Below are positions 34,743 to 45,854 of a DNA stretch of 64,000 nt, in pieces. The DNA is from Flaccisagitta enflata (Eukaryota; Chaetognatha; Sagittoidea; Aphragmophora): the NCBI GenBank assembly GCA_965153355.1, contig OZ231126.1, forward strand, positions 74,338,001 to 74,402,000, read 5' to 3'. Position 1 is the first letter of the stretch. Every line of letters begins with the position of its first letter. Under the pieces are notes generated by a model that was not told where the DNA came from, did not search any database, and was given only the letters and a program-made list of their open reading frames with translations. Position numbers and translations under genes: made by a program.

Positions 34743-35020
34743 AACAAGGTCATTAGACCTAAGCCGCGTGCGTCGTCACTTTCAAAAAAATTCAGGCAAA
34801 CAGACAGACAAACAACTTTTTTTTTTCAAAAAGACATTTGAAAAAACTGTTTACTTCTCCAAGTTTCTTCTCCACTATTCAAAAACATAAAATTTGCAAT
34901 AAAAAACCTTTAAAACCTTTTTGTGACGGACTGACAGACCAACGGACCAACGGACCAACGGACCAACGGACCAACGGACCAACCGAAAAGTGGGTTATAG
35001 AGTCGCGTAGCACGCGACTA
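34743..35020 (+). mobile_element. Family A hairpin element (CATTAGACC subfamily)
   Basis: AACAAGGTCATTAGACCTAA, GCCGCGTGCGTCGTCAC, an interior shared with 30587-30850, five ACCAACGG units and the hairpin AGTCGCGTAGCACGCGACT. Confidence 0.85.
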
Positions 35021-35399
35021 AAAAGGGCAACTCACCTCAAGTACTTTATTTGCCCCTGGGAAAAACGAAAGCGACCCAGCCAAGGAACTCTGAGGCTGAT
35101 GTCGCTTTACACTTCTTATCGAAAATCATGTGGAAGGCAATATAGATATTTTTAAGTCGCGTGGACGCGACTCTAGCCTGCTCTGTCTGTCGGTTGGTCC
35201 GCCCATCTGACCATTCATCAGTCCATTCAATGGTCCGTCAGTCGGTCGGTCAGTCCACCCGTGGGACCGTCTGTAACACTTTACCTTTTCGGTGTTTATG
35301 GGTGGTTGTGAATTGCGTTAAGCAATTCACTGTAACTCTTCTTTTTCTCTTTTTTTCCTTCCGCTTTTTTGAAAATAAGGTTTCATTTTTCACTTTCTA

Positions 35400-37215
35400 T
35401 TTTTGTTCTTCTCTTATCCTTCCTTTGTCTTTTCTCATATGAATAAGCCTTTTGTTTCTCTGACCTTCCCTTGTCTTTCCCCATATAAGTATAGGAAATG
35501 TTTTCCAATGCTGCTCTTGTCTTTTCCTATATGAACATAGGTAATGTTTTTCAGTTCTTCCCTTGTCTTTCTCTATATGACTATGGGAAATGTTTTTCAT
35601 TCTTCCCTTGTCTTTCCCTGTACAAATATAGGTGATGTTTTTCGGTTCCTCTCTTGTCCTTCCTATATGAACATGGGAAATGTTTTTTAGTTTTTCCCTT
35701 GTCTTTCCCTATATGAATATGGCTTTTGTTTCTCTGTTCTTCCTTCGACTTTCCCCATACAAATATAGGTAATGTTTTTCAGTTCTTCCCTTGTTTTTCC
35801 CTATATGAATATGGGTAATGTTTTTCCACTATTTTTTTGTCTTTTCCTGCATCAATATGCCTTTTTCTTCTCTGTTTTTTCCCCGTCTTTCCCTATATGA
35901 ATATGGGTAATATTTTTCAACTCTTCCCTTGTCTTTTCCTATATCAATATGCCTTTTGTTTCTCTGTTCTTCCCTTGTCTTCCTCTATATACATGTGGGT
36001 AATGTTTTTTAGTACTTCCCTTGTCTTTCCCTATAAGAATATAGGTAATGTTTTTCAGTTTTTCCATTGTCTTCCCCTGTATCAATATGGCTTTTGTTTC
36101 TTTGTCCCTCCCTTGTCTTTCCCTATATGAATAAGGGTAACATTTTTCAGATCTTCTCTTGTCTTTCCTTATATGAATATAAGTAATGTTTTTCAGTTCT
36201 TTCCATGTCTTTCCCTATATGAATATGGGAAATGTTTTTCAGTTCTTCCCTTGTCTTTCTCTACATGAATATGGCTTTTTGTTTCTCTGTTCTTCCCTTG
36301 TGTTTCCCTATATGAATATGGGAAATGTTTTTAGATGCGTCCGTCAGGAACGCATCTCTATAAGAGGGTCTGTCCGTCCGTCGGTCCGTCCGTCCGTCCG
36401 TCGGTCCGTCCGTCGGTCCGTAACGCCTGTGCAAAAACCGCGTTTCTCGGCTGTTTTTGGCCACGGTGAGATCTGACACTGAAACAAATGATCAACCAAC
36501 ATGTTTCGAGTTTTTTCACCTGTCTGTTCGTCCATCTGTCTCTCCGATATGTCACATGATCAATACACGCTGAGATACAGCCCGGACGCATCGTTGCCCG
36601 GTCGGGCTTGTTCATTTCTTCCCTAGTCTTTCCCTATACAAATATGGGCAATGTTTTCCAGTTCTTCCCTTGTCTTTCAGTATATAGATATGGGTAATGT
36701 TTTTCAACTCTTCCCTTTTCTTCTTTTGTCTTTCCCTGTATCAATATCGCCTTTGTTTCTCTGTTCTGTCCTTTTCTTTCCCTACATGAATATGAGTAAT
36801 GTTTTTCAGTTCTTCCCCTGTCTTTCCCTATATCAATATGGTTTTTGTCTCTCTGTTCTTCCCTTGTTTTTATCTATACAAATATGGGTGATGTTTCAGT
36901 TAATCTGTAGTCTTTCCCTACATGAATAAATAAATGAATGATATCGGTAATTTTTTCCTTTCTCTTTCCCTATATCAATATGGTTTTTGTTCCTCCCTTG
37001 TCTTTCCTTAGGTAAATATGGCTTATGTTTCTCTGATCTTCCCTTGCCTTTCCCTATGTGAATATGGGTAATGTTTTACATTTCTTCTCTTATCTTTCCG
37101 TATATCATTATGGCTTTTGTTTCTCTGTTCTTCCCTTGTCTTTCCATGTATGAATAGTGATAATGATCTTATCTTATTTTTTAGTTCTTCCCTTGTCTTT
37201 CTTATATGAACATAG
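35400..37215. repeat. 46-bp degenerate minisatellite, about 35-40 copies
   Basis: Units read approximately TTCTTCCCTTGTCTTTCCCT then ATATGAATATGGGTAATGTT then TTTCAG, with a recurrent variant containing GCTTTTGTTTCTCTG. One family A element (36333-36612) interrupts it. Open frames are repeat translations. Confidence 0.85.
36333..36612 (-). mobile_element. Family A element with AGATGCGT stem
   Basis: Hairpin AGATGCGT..ACGCATCT, CTATAAGAGGGTCTGTCCGT, a GTCCGTCCGTCGG array, then GCCCGGACGCATCGTTGCCC and GTCGGGCTTGTT. The subterminal copy GGACGCATC matches this stem, not the AGTCGCG stem. Inserted in the 46-bp array, so younger than it. Confidence 0.8.
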
Positions 37216-37408
37216 CTTTTATTTCTCTATTCTTCCACTATCTTATATTCTTAATTTTTTTATCTATCCTAAAAATAAAATTAAGTACTTCCACTGAACA
37301 TGTCAATTGCACCTGCAATTCACATGTTTGGCGACAGCCACTGGTTGTTAATATTACTGCTTTCGCCCCTGCCCATCCGCTCACGACTTGGGCAGCCATG
37401 TATCCCTA

Positions 37409-38354
37409 TGGCAAAATAAAAAAAGACAGTAATTTTCAAAATGATATTGTGAGCTCATTTTTCTGAGCAGCTTTATAATTTTTTAGACTGTGATAGTTCG
37501 TCAAATTTGCTACCTGGCAAAAAAATCAGATCTTGAAAAAGTTGATTTTTGCACCCACAGCATGGAGTTTTGCAAAATTTGTCAATTGAACCACCGCCGA
37601 ATAGGTTTCAGTTCAGATCAAACTTTCAAAATTTGCTCTGAGCTCAATGTTTACAGCAAGATCAATATTTTTGAGATGGTGATAGCAGGTCAAATTTCTG
37701 ACGTAGCAAAAAAATCAGAATTCAAAAAAGTCTTTTTTTTGTACCTTCTACATCAATTCTTGTAAAATCTGTTAAAACTGGATATCAATTCTAAATTTTT
37801 TTTTTGAGGTCTTTTCACAAAAATTGATGATTCTATTGCAAAAATACACTTTTTTGAGTTCTGATTTTTTTGCTGTGTCAAAAACTTTTCATACTATCAT
37901 CATCTAAAAAATATATGAAGCTACAAAAAAGATTAAAATTTGAAATCAATTCTGAATGTTTTTTTATTTTGACCATCCAAATTCAACCAATTTTACAAAA
38001 ATTGATGTTGCAGCTACAAAAATAAACTTTTTTGAGTTCTAATTTTTTCACTGTGTCAGAAATTTGACATGCTATCACCATCTCAAAAATTTTGATCTTG
38101 CTCTAAAAATTGAGCCTACAGTTGATTTTCAAAGTTGGATCTAAACTGAAACTGATACCAACTCGGCAATTGTTCAATAGATAAATTTTGCAAAAATCAA
38201 TGCTATGGGCGCAAAAATCAACTTTTTCAAGATCTGATTTTTTTGCTAGGTAGCAAATTTTACAAACTATCATGGTCTAGAAAATTATAAAGCTGCTCTA
38301 AAAAATGAGCTCACAATATCATTTTGAAAATTACTGTCTTCTTTTATTTTGCCA
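37409..38354. mobile_element. Foldback MITE of 946 bp, TA duplication
   Basis: Arms of about 450 bp with TGGCAAAATAAAA..TTTTATTTTGCCA ends and TA on both sides (37407-37408 and 38355-38356). Arms diverge by scattered substitutions, so it is older than the 2189-2804 foldback. Confidence 0.7.
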
Positions 38355-38377
38355 TAGTTATACTAATAGTTCTAGAC

Positions 38378-38529
38378 CAGTTTCACCCCGCTATACTGGA
38401 CGCCAGAGTCTCGGAAATCTGCCATTTACAAACTGCGCCATTTTTTTCCCTTTTTTTTTGGCGATAATAGAAATCCTTCTTAAAAGGTAAAACTTGACCC
38501 TTGACATCTGTTATTGCAGGGTTCAACTG
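38378..38529. mobile_element. Decayed Tigger-like MITE
   Basis: CAGTTTCACCCCGCTATACT at the left and GGGTTCAACTG at the right resemble the ends of 22146-22320, and CTTGACCCTTGACATCTGTT matches the internal theme. No intact TA pair is left. Confidence 0.45.
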
Positions 38530-38940
38530 TTGTTTTAAGCCGCTTTGTGTCGCTTTTCGACGCTCATCGAGGCGGTGCTTTGCACAATGGCGTTAAGCGA
38601 CGCTTAATGTTAAGTGACTGTGCTCATTGGCGCGTTACTGCCTTACACAATTGCTTTTAGCGACGCTCACTGACAGGGTACGACAAAGCGCCCGAGCTCG
38701 CGAGCATGGCTTGTAGGCAGCAAGCTGTTTTTGACGGCAGGAGTGAAAATTTTTTGAGGAATTTACAGTAGAAAAAATAATGAAAATGATCTTTTAAATG
38801 GCATATCAAACTTTGGCTTATCAGGCACTCAACAGCGCTCAACGCTAAGTCACTATGCTCAGCGATGCGTTATTGTGCTCAATGGCACTTAGTAGTGCTT
38901 AGACGCTCAAGGACAGATCACTGTGCTCTGCGACTCGTTA

Positions 38941-39529
38941 CTATCTTAGAAATAAAAAGGTTTCCACATGATTACATGTATATCTCATGCTAGAATCAAC
39001 GAATCAAAAAAAAATTGATGAGATTATTAAAGCCCGTTAAATTTTCAAGTCTATGCAAACCCCATCTCTTTAACTCAATGCATTCAAAAGTTATTCAACT
39101 TTGAATGAAATGTTTCAATTTTGTTTTTGCCATTTCTACACAATCTTCAAATGATGACACATCACTTTTTTTATAATAAATTCTAAACGCATTAAACTAG
39201 AAAGATGCAATTTGTGTAGACTGCTTGCAAATTTAAAGGGCTATATTTATGTCACCAATTTTTTTCATGATTTGTTGAATCTTTTTGGAGCTATAAGTTT
39301 AAACATAGCAAAAGAAAAGATCAAGAAAATCATTTGAAAGGTCTGGAACGCCATCACTCCAGAGGACTTAGGGAAGCTCTGCAAACAGCTTCCCTGATGA
39401 ATGGCGGCAATGATTCAGTCAAAGGAGGCTAATATAAAATATTCATGAACTCGCAATTGATTTGTATTTATCTTTATGTCGATTGATCAACTAATGTTAC
39501 AGGTGGAAACCTTTTTATTTCTAAGATAG
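38941..39529. mobile_element. 589-bp MITE with perfect 27-bp inverted ends
   Basis: CTATCTTAGAAATAAAAAGG then TTTCCAC at the left mirrors the right end exactly, with TA outside (38939-38940 and 39530-39531). It is inserted in a region of repeated GCTCA/GCGTTA motifs (38530-38940, continuing at 39532-39735). A palindromic GGGAAGCTC..GCTTCCC lies inside. Confidence 0.8.
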
Positions 39530-40345
39530 TATTGCTGTGCAAATTTACACCTAGCGCGACACATTGATGATGTTAGTGTTCCCCTCAGGCGTCTGACCTG
39601 TAGAAAGGCCTGTAGAAAGCTATGCGATGTGGCGCGTTACTGCTGTGCACGAATGGCACCAAGCGGCGCTTATCGACACGTTGTTGTTGTGGCCCCGCTG
39701 TGCTTAGCGGCGTTTAGTGAACGCACGCCTAATTCTCATTCAATTCCATTCCCACTGAGACTGACCTCTTCGTAAATGACCCCTGAAACAACCATTGAAA
39801 TCAGGACGACAACTACTGGGCACAATGACGACGACGAAACCAACATTTCCAGCCAAAATGGCAACAATGCAAAGCAATGACGACTCTCAACTAACAAAAC
39901 AACACCCAACGTAACATAAGTGACGGAAGGGATCAGTGAATTTTGTCAACCAACATAATTGCATAAAATGCATAATCGTCAACAAATCCAAGATGGCAGT
40001 AATGAAGAACAATGACGATTAACACCCCTCATATAATTAAACGAACTGGCAAATTGATCAAAATTGATAGATATAATTCATTCAATGGGCTGAGATTTGA
40101 CACAGAGGGTGTAACATTATAGTATTTTTGCAAACCAGGCAAAAATTGTGCACCCGGGAAAGCGCATGGCTCTCGGAAAGTGTTATGCCAAAAATCCAGC
40201 GAAAAATTTTGATTTGGATGATGAGACAACATAAATCTCCTTAAACTTTACCATGAAAAAGGCAAGAAAACATCAATTTTCAGGTTCTTGTATCATTAAC
40301 AGAAAAGAATGAGTCAACAGTATTAAAGTACAGTTAGTGACAACT
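39530..40345. other. Intergenic DNA with degenerate GCGCTTA motifs
   Basis: 39532-39735 continues the GCGTTACTGCTGTGC-type degenerate repeats. 39780-40020 has repeated AATGACGAC/AAATGGCA motifs. No supported gene. Confidence 0.4.
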
Positions 40346-40556
40346 ATAGTTCGGCGATCTGGCTATTAGGTAACGGTTCAATTAGGTTCAATTAATTAAT
40401 TAATATTCGCGAGTATAGGTTCGGTTTGGATACTGCTACAACCGACTTTCGGTTGCGGTTATTATTGATTACTTTTTTCAAAAAACTGACATAATTTTTT
40501 GCATGATGTAAAATTGCAGATCACCCAAGAATAACAATAGTAATTAAAGTAACAAA

Positions 40557-40624
<68 letters not shown>

Positions 40625-40860
40625 ATGATGAATAGATAGAAATTAAGAAAGGGTTGGTATACACTGTACAGGCGACTTTCTGTTAGGCGGAGCAAGAGGA
40701 GGAAGAGACGGAGGAAGAGAAAGAGGAAGAGGAAGAGGAGAAAAGTTAGTAGCCATAATCGATCGTAACCGCATCAATGAGTAGCAATCAATAATCTGGG
40801 TAACAGCTATTAATTAACCAACGGAAGGTTAATATACGGTACCCGCTCATGGATAGTGAC
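40345..40860. repeat. Duplicated unit, copy 1 (uninterrupted)
   Basis: Starts GGCTATTAGGTAACGGTTCA and ends TATACGGTACCCGCTCATGG. It is repeated in direct orientation at 41555-44315, where a family A element is inserted. Includes an (AG)n at 40562-40608 and a GAGGAAGA-rich patch at 40690-40745. The minus strand of that patch gives a good polypyrimidine tract plus CCTAACAG, but no supported exon. Confidence 0.8.
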
Positions 40861-41142
40861 AACTGCAAAAAATATCGAAATCCTTTGTTAAAAAAAATGG
40901 TTTTAGCGACAAATTTGAAGGCAAACAAAACCTAAAATTTGCATGTTATCATTTGATGAAGCTATTTACAGCTTTTGAATGACATGATTTAAAGTTTTCT
41001 TTGTAGAGCCCTCATGGAAATAACATGTGCTAAACTTATCATTAACCTCGCCTCCTGTTTTGGACTTTAAAAAAACAATTATGGCCAAGCTCTGATACCA
41101 GTTCGCCTTATTTTGTGAGAGATGTTACTAACCAAACAGCAA

Positions 41143-41174
41143 CAACAACAACAACGACAACGACAACCACAACG

Positions 41175-41241
<67 letters not shown>
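41143..41241. repeat. (CAA)n microsatellite
   Basis: About 99 bases of CAA with CGA interruptions at its start. The frame through it has no splice or start context, so it is not called as poly-Q coding. Confidence 0.85.
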
Positions 41242-41243
<2 letters not shown>

Positions 41244-41394
41244 TTCGGCATTGCTGATGTTGGGTTGGTCAATTCTCATTGCGTCCTATTGCGTAATTCG
41301 CTAATATATTTTTTTCTATCATCATGCTTAGGCTCTCCTTTCTCAGACTCATGATCGCGCTTTAGCACTGGCATTTCTGATTATCTCTTCTCTT

Positions 41395-41545
41395 AAATTC
41401 TTAATGGCTGACATTTTGATCTCGCTTCAATTTTCTCGCCCTTGATTAGCTGACGCTTTGATGGCGTTCTTGTTTTCTTGCCTCTGAATGGCTGACTCTT
41501 CGATCGCACTTTTGTTTTTTCTCCTCTGAATGGCTGACTCTTCGA
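41395..41545. repeat. About 58-bp tandem units
   Basis: Units centre on GGCTGACTCTTCGATCGC. Further units at 44315-44340 and 44838-44885 show that the array was split by the insertions lying between. Confidence 0.6.
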
Positions 41546-42519
41546 TATAGTTTGGCGTTCCGGCTATTAGATAACGGTTCAATTAGGTTCAATTAATTAA
41601 TTAATATTCGCGAATATAGGTTCGGTTCGGATACTGCTACAACCGACTTTCGGTTGCGGTTATTATTGATTACTTTTTAGTCGCGTGCACGCGACTCTAT
41701 AACCCGCTCTGTCGGTCGGTCCGTCGGTCGGTCCATCCGTCCGTCCGTCCGTCCGTAACACTTAGCTTTTTTTTGTCGTTTTACATCATTTTAGGGTATT
41801 TTACGTCATTTTAAGTCATTTTAAGTCATTTCCAGTCATTTTCAGTTAATTTTAGTCACGTAAGTCATTTTGTCATTTTTTGTCATTTTTGTCATTTTAT
41901 GTTATTATATGTCATTTTAAGTCTTTCTTAGTTATTCTAAGTCATTCAAAGTCATTCTAAGTCACTCTAAGTTATTTTTTGGCTTTTGTAGTTTTTAGTA
42001 ACACTTTGCTTTTTGCGTCATTTTTGGTCAATTTGGGTCGTCTGGAGTTATTCTGAGTCATTTTTTTGTTGTTTTTGGTCATTTTAGGTTGCTTTTGGTC
42101 ATTTTTGGTTGCTTTTAATCATTTTTGGTCATTTTTGATCATTTACGTCACTTTGTTCATTTAAGTCATTTGTGTCATTTTTGGGCATTTAAAATAGTTT
42201 TAAGTCATTTTAAGTCATTTCGGAACATTTCAGGTCATTTTTGGTCATTTAGCATGGTTTTTTGGTATGTTTTGGTCTTTTATGTTTTTTTGGTTTTTTG
42301 GTTTTTGGTTTTTGGTTTTTGGTTTTTGGTTTTTGGTTTTTTAGTTTTTTGGTTTTTTGGTTTTTTGGTTTTGGTTTTTTTTTGTTTTTTTGTTTTTTGT
42401 TTTTTTGTTTTTTGTTTTTTGTTTTTTGTTTGTTTTTTAATTTTTTGGTCATTTATGTTTTTTTGTATGTTTTGGTCATTTATGTTTTTTGGTATGTTTT
42501 GGTCATATATGTCATTTCA

Positions 42520-43265
42520 AGTCTGCTGGTTTCAGTCTGCTGGTTTCAGTCTGCTGATTTCAGTCTGCTGGTTTCAGTCTGCTGGTTTCAGTCTGCTGGT
42601 TTCAGTCTGCTGGTTTCAGTCTGCTGGTTTCAGTCTGCTGGTTTCAGTCTGCTGGTTTAAGTCTGCTGGTTTAAGTCAGCTGGTTTAAGTCGGCTGGTTT
42701 AAGTCTGCTGGTTTAAGTCAGCTGGTTTAAGTTGGCTGGTTTAAGTTGGCTGGTTTAAGTTGGCTGGTTTAAGTCGGCTGGTTTAAGTTGGCTTGTTTAA
42801 GTTGGCTGGTTTAAGTCAGCTGGTTTAAGTCTGCTGGTTTAAGTCGGCTGGTTTAAGTTGGCTGGTTTAAGTCGGCTGGTTTAAGTCTGCTGGTTTAAGT
42901 CTGCTGGTTTAAGTCTGCTGGTTTAAGTCTGCTGTCTTAAGTCTGCTGGTTTAGGTCTGCTGGTTTAAGTCTGCTGGTTTAAGTCTGCTGGTTTAAGTCT
43001 GCTGGTTTAAGTCTGCTGGTTTAAGTCTGCTGGTTTAAGTCTGCTGGTTTAAGTCTGCTGGTTTAAGTCTGCTGGTTTAAGTCTGCTGGTTTAAGTCTGC
43101 TGGTTTAAGTCTGCTGGTTTAAGTCTGCTGGTTTAAGTCTGCTGGTTTAAGTCTGCTGGTTTCAGTCTGCTGGTTAAAGTCTGCTGGTTTAAGTCTGCTG
43201 GTTTAAGTCTGCTGGTTTAAGTCTGCTGGTTTAAGTCTGCTGGTTTGGGTCTGCTGGTTTGGGTC
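42520..43265. repeat. 14-bp satellite, about 53 copies
   Basis: Unit GTCTGCTGGTTTAA with GTCGGCTGG and GTTGGCTGG variants clustered at 42670-42890. Inside the family A element. The same satellite occurs inverted at 48420-48712. Confidence 0.95.
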
Positions 43266-43755
43266 TGCTGGTTTGGGCCTGGTTTAAGTCTGGTTTAAGT
43301 CTGGTTTTAGTCTGGTTTTAGTCTGGTTGAAGTCTAGTTTGAGTCTGGTTTGTGTCTGGTTTGAGTTTGGTTTAAGTCTGGTTTGAGTCTGGCTTGAGTC
43401 TGGTTTAAGTCTGGTTCATGTCTGATTTATGTCTGGTTTAGGTCTGGTTAAGGTCTGGTTAAGGTCTGGTTAAGGTCTGGTTTATGTCTGGTTTATGTCT
43501 GGTTTATGTCTGGTTTATGTTTGGTTTATGTCTGGTTTAGGTCTGGTTTTGGTCTGGTTTAGGTCTGGTTTAATTCTGGTTTGAGTCTGGTTTGAGTCTA
43601 GATTGAGTCTGGTTTGAGTCTAGATTGAGTCTGGTTTGAGTCTGGTATGAGTCTGGTTTGAGTCTGGTATGAGTCTGGTTTGAGTCTGGTTTGAGTCTGG
43701 TTTGAGTCTGGCTTGGGTCTGGCTTGGGTCTGGTTTGGGTCTGGTTTAAGTCTGA
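43266..43755. repeat. 11-bp satellite, about 44 copies
   Basis: Unit GTCTGGTTTAA with TTGA, TATG and TAGG variants in local blocks. It looks like a three-base-shortened derivative of the adjacent 14-bp unit. Confidence 0.9.
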
Positions 43756-44017
43756 TTTTCGATAAAAAGATTCAATAAGGAGTAAGGTCAGTTCAGTTAT
43801 TTTTGTCTCGCACGCGACTTATAGGTGTTGGCCTTGTTTCACAAAAACTGACTTAATTTTGCATGATGTAAAATTGCTGATCACCCAAGAATAACAATAG
43901 TAGTTAAAGTAAAAAAAAAACCAATATATCTTTTCTGCTTCTCATTTTTCAAATTTACACCCAATTCATTTTTGCATTTTTTTTTTTTTGTATTTTATTT
44001 TTATGGATGCATATGTC

Positions 44018-44085
<68 letters not shown>

Positions 44086-44345
44086 TAGAATGATGAATAG
44101 ATAGAAATTAAGAAAGGGTTGGTATACACTGTTCAGGCGACTTTCTGTTAGGCGGAGCAAGAGGAGGAAGAGGAGGAGGAAGAGAAAGTGGAAGAGGAAG
44201 CGGAGAAGGGTTAGTAGCCATAATCGATCATAACCGCATCAATGCGTAGCAATCGATTAACCGGGTAACAGCTATTTATTAACCAACGGAAGGTTAATAT
44301 AGGGTACCCGCTCATGGATACTCTTCGATCGCGCTATCGTTTTTT

Positions 44346-44832
44346 GGGCAGCGGCCCTGAAGGGGCCGATGACCTATGCTTTCACACAGGAGAAATTTCT
44401 CCTCCTCCTCCTTCTCTGTACCCCCCCCCCCTTCACGCCGAAAATCAGCCTCTAGACCCAAAACCTAGCCCAGAAGCCCAGCCTCAAGGCTCAAATCCCA
44501 GCCTTGAGGCTTAAATCTCAGCTTTGAGGCTTAAATCCCAGCCTTGAGGCTCGTATCCTAATCTGGAGGTCTAAATCCTAGTCTCGAGGCTCAAATTCCA
44601 GCCTCAAGGCTCAAATCCGAGCCTCGTGGCTCAAATCCCAGCTTAGAGGCTCAAATCCCGGCCTGAAGTCCCCAATGCCAGCCTCCAGGCCCTAATCCCG
44701 GCCTTGAAGCTCAAATAAAAACTGCATAGATCATCAGCCCCCTTGGGGCCGCTGCCCTTCTAACCATCTCACACCCACATACACTCACATAGGGGCAACG
44801 GGTACCGCTGACCATCTAACGCTTTTGCGACT
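44346..44832 (+). mobile_element. Family B element
   Basis: GGGCAGCGGCCCTGAAGGGG, ATGACCTATGCTTTCACACA, a C-run, an array of about 20-bp GAGGCTCAAATCCCAGCCTC units, GGGGCCGCTGCCC and the ATCTAACGCTTTTGCGACT end. Inserted in the array of about 58-bp units. Confidence 0.85.
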
Positions 44833-44889
44833 CGACTATTCTCCTCTGATTAGCTGACTCTTCGATCGCGGTTTTATACTTTTGTTTTT

Positions 44890-45007
44890 AGGTGCGACAA
44901 AGCACCTCTATAACTGGCTGTGTCGGTCTGTCGGTTGGTCGGTTGGTCTGTATCGCATTCGTTCGACGATCCACATGTTGCACCTTATTGGCCTACTTGG
45001 CCTTGTT
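44890..45007 (-). mobile_element. 118-bp family A element with AGGTGC stem
   Basis: T-run, hairpin AGGTGCGACAAAGCACCT, CTATAACTGGCTGTGTCGGT, GTTGGTCGG units and a TTGGCCTTGTT end. It ends 23 bases from the gene 2 exon donor. Confidence 0.75.
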
Positions 45008-45030
45008 TCTGCTCTGATTGGCCGACTTAC

Positions 45031-45118
45031 CTGATGTTCACCGGAGTCTTTTCGGCGCCGCGAAGGAACTCTGCCGACGAGTGGATTCATCGAGGGAGAA
45101 TTGCGATGTTGGCTGCAA
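45031..45118 (-). CDS. Gene 2, downstream exon
   Basis: On the minus strand this 88-base exon has a strong acceptor (CATCTTGCTTTTTCAG) and a near-consensus donor CAG|GTAAGT. Two of three frames contain stops. The open one enters with one base and leaves in phase 0, encoding CSQHRNSPSMNPLVGRVPSR then RRKDSGEHQ: basic, Ser/Pro-rich, probably disordered. Its entry phase matches the exit phase of the exon at 50290-50387, the split AG|T codon giving Ser. Family A elements lie 23 bases from the donor and 23 bases from the acceptor. The next downstream exon was not found. Family unknown. Confidence 0.6.
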
Positions 45119-45854
45119 CTGAAAAAGCAAGATGAGATAGTAACAAGGCCAACACCTATAAGTCGCGTGCGAGACATAAAAAACTGAATTGACCTGACTC
45201 CTTATTGTATCTTTTTAATCAACATGACTGAATATAGGGTACTCAATCGAAAACGGCTTAAATGGTCAAAAATCCTTATGCGCACATGGATTGACTCGTA
45301 ATTACATGTATTTTGATAATTAGAACCATAAATGATACTTTGGATAATTTTCAAGGCCCCTATATAACTGAATGTGAGTGGAATCCACCAAACGTTTTCT
45401 GGCACTTTTTCCTCGAAAAAATTGGGCCATACCAAGTTTCAAAATGCGTTAATATATGCGCCCACACAAAAAGTCCTTGCCAGGTGACTAATTTTGATAC
45501 TGGCTGACACGCTGGCACAAGTTAGATTGCTAGATAGTCGAAACATGAGTGTAATTGTCTCATTTTGTACCAAGTCTTAAACTTTTGATAGGTCTTTTGA
45601 TAGGTAAAAAAACTACACATAACTTGCTTCATCAGAGAGAGAAAGAGAGAGAAAGAGAGAGACAGAGAGAGACAGAAATAGTCAGAGACAGACAGAGACA
45701 GGTGAAGGCAGACAGAGACAGACACACAGACGAGACTAAATTGAACCCTTTATAGGGGCACATTCAAACTCTGCATTAGGGCCGAATAAACAGCAAACAT
45801 TATCATATACAGGTGGGCAAGGGCGGTAACTGACTGTCTGACCATCTGACCATC

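Larger units (their letters stand above)
35155..37405 (-). mobile_element. Probable large family A element carrying a 46-bp array
   Basis: The left hairpin AAGTCGCGTGGACGCGACT and GTTGGTCCG tract begin at 35155. The right side shows CGCCCCTGCCCATCCGCTCA, CGACTTGGGCAGCCATGTAT, the usual pre-terminal sequence, cut off by the MITE at 37409. The 46-bp array lies between. Treating this as one element is inference based on the analogous layout of 41679-43838. Confidence 0.5.
41679..43838 (-). mobile_element. 2.2-kb family A element carrying three satellite arrays
   Basis: The hairpin AGTCGCGTGCACGCGACT follows a T-run; CTATAACCCGCTCTGTCGGT and GTCCGTCC units come next, then a 10-bp AAGTCATTTT array (41780-42240), a GGTTTTTT patch (42250-42440), 14-bp and 11-bp arrays, and the end GCACGCGACTTATAGGTGTT with GGCCTTGTT. 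Both limits are proven by the empty copy at 40465-40480 (GATTACTTTTTTCAAAAAAC). No coding capacity. Long frames through it are repeat translations. Confidence 0.9.
41555..44315. repeat. Duplicated unit, copy 2, split by a family A element
   Basis: 41555-41678 and 43839-44315 match copy 1 (40345-40860) on either side of the element at 41679-43838. Includes an (AG)n at 44021-44073. Copy 2 has about 110 extra bases before its AG tract. Confidence 0.8.

Noticed and set aside
41122-41304. Poly-Gln frame from the (CAA)n at 41143-41241
   Set aside because: No acceptor, donor or conserved flanking peptide, unlike the poly-Q exon of gene 1.
42125-42688. 187-residue Phe/Val-rich frame
   Set aside because: Translation of the GGTTTTT patch and the 14-bp satellite inside a family A element.
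44140-44160. Minus-strand acceptor CCTAACAG after a long pyrimidine tract, giving KVA then stop as a possible end of gene 2
   Set aside because: The site lies in a duplicated repeat unit (also at 40680) and three codons give no test of coding.
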